14,299 nt of DNA from Sulfurovum sp. (GTDB lineage: Bacteria > Campylobacterota > Campylobacteria > Campylobacterales > Sulfurovaceae), in the NCBI GenBank assembly GCA_027046415.1, contig JALTYW010000110.1:1-14299 (forward strand), written 5' to 3'. How positions within the stretch are numbered: the stretch's first letter is position 1; each line of letters begins with the position of its first letter. Both the position numbers and the translations under genes were made by a program. The notes below the pieces were generated by a model. The model saw only the letters and a program-made list of their open reading frames with translations. It ran no database searches and was not told where the DNA came from. Below are positions 14,238 to 14,299 of the stretch, in pieces.

Positions 14238-14251
14238 TTGATGTAAATCAA
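14238..14251. promoter_or_regulatory. FNR/CRP-family binding site
   Basis: TTGATGTAAATCAA is a perfect match to the TTGAT-N4-ATCAA consensus of FNR-type regulators. Its centre is about 80 bases upstream of the predicted start from the TTGACA/TATTAT promoter, compatible with a class I activator position. A second TATAAT (14219-14214, minus strand) lies 18 bases downstream of the box. The regulator itself is not in the window. Confidence 0.6.
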
Positions 14252-14299
14252 GTTTTACCTCCGCCAATTCAACCAATAAGTGCAATTTCTAAAAGATAG

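Noticed and set aside
14141..14251. In-frame N-terminal extension of the porin from TTG at 14251, preceded by GGAGG six bases upstream
   Set aside because: The extension reads through the FNR box and both promoter elements and is an Ile/Phe-rich AT translation. The ATG at 14140 has AAGGAG and gives a normal signal peptide.

Overview
The window looks like chromosomal DNA of a campylobacterotal (epsilonproteobacterial) chemolithotroph, probably close to Sulfurovum. The evidence is protein style, gene order and the absence of E. coli-type operons: nusA stands alone without rimP or infB, an HP0268-type small protein sits beside miaB, and the order is rsfS-nadD facing gap-pgk-tpiA. From memory, Campylobacter jejuni keeps rsfS-nadD/gap-pgk-tpiA, nusA/HP0268-like/miaB and rimO/tilS as separate blocks. 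Here they are joined. Coding is dense and no gap reaches 300 bases; the longest non-coding stretches are about 175 bases (6315-6490), 157 bases (12712-12868) and 159 bases (14141-14299).

Layout. (1) 1-1152: the C-terminal half of argS, then a small four-helix membrane protein. (2) 1214-2121, minus strand: nadD-rsfS, overlapping by four bases. (3) 2177-5140, plus strand: gap-pgk-tpiA, the triose-phosphate part of glycolysis/gluconeogenesis. It diverges from nadD across a 55-base gap that holds a symmetrical AT-rich palindrome. (4) 5184-6314, minus strand: nusA. (5) 6491-9629, plus strand: HP0268-like protein, miaB, a DUF374 acyltransferase and a Xer-type tyrosine recombinase. (6) 9702-12711, minus strand: rimO, a MntA/HepT toxin-antitoxin pair and tilS. 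(7) 12869-14140, minus strand: an outer-membrane porin with a strong promoter and a perfect FNR-type box upstream.

Function. Much of the window serves translation: argS, rsfS (ribosome silencing), miaB (tRNA ms2i6A), tilS (tRNA-Ile lysidine), rimO (ribosomal protein S12 methylthiolation) and nusA. Two paralogous radical-SAM methylthiotransferases, miaB and rimO, lie about 3.3 kb apart. The central-carbon operon probably runs mainly toward sugar synthesis in an autotroph; its GAPDH lacks the Asp that normally enforces NAD specificity.

The unusual content is small in scale. Two copies of a GTAG-headed palindrome resembling REP elements sit at convergent gene ends. Three arrays of a GTGAAGA-like heptanucleotide repeat bracket the Xer recombinase and form the C-terminal codons of both xer and tilS. 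An AT-rich mntA-hepT module with its own extended -10 promoter sits between rimO and tilS and shares an ATGA overlap with tilS. No clearly new multi-gene system is visible. The repeat families and the toxin-antitoxin insertion are the best leads.
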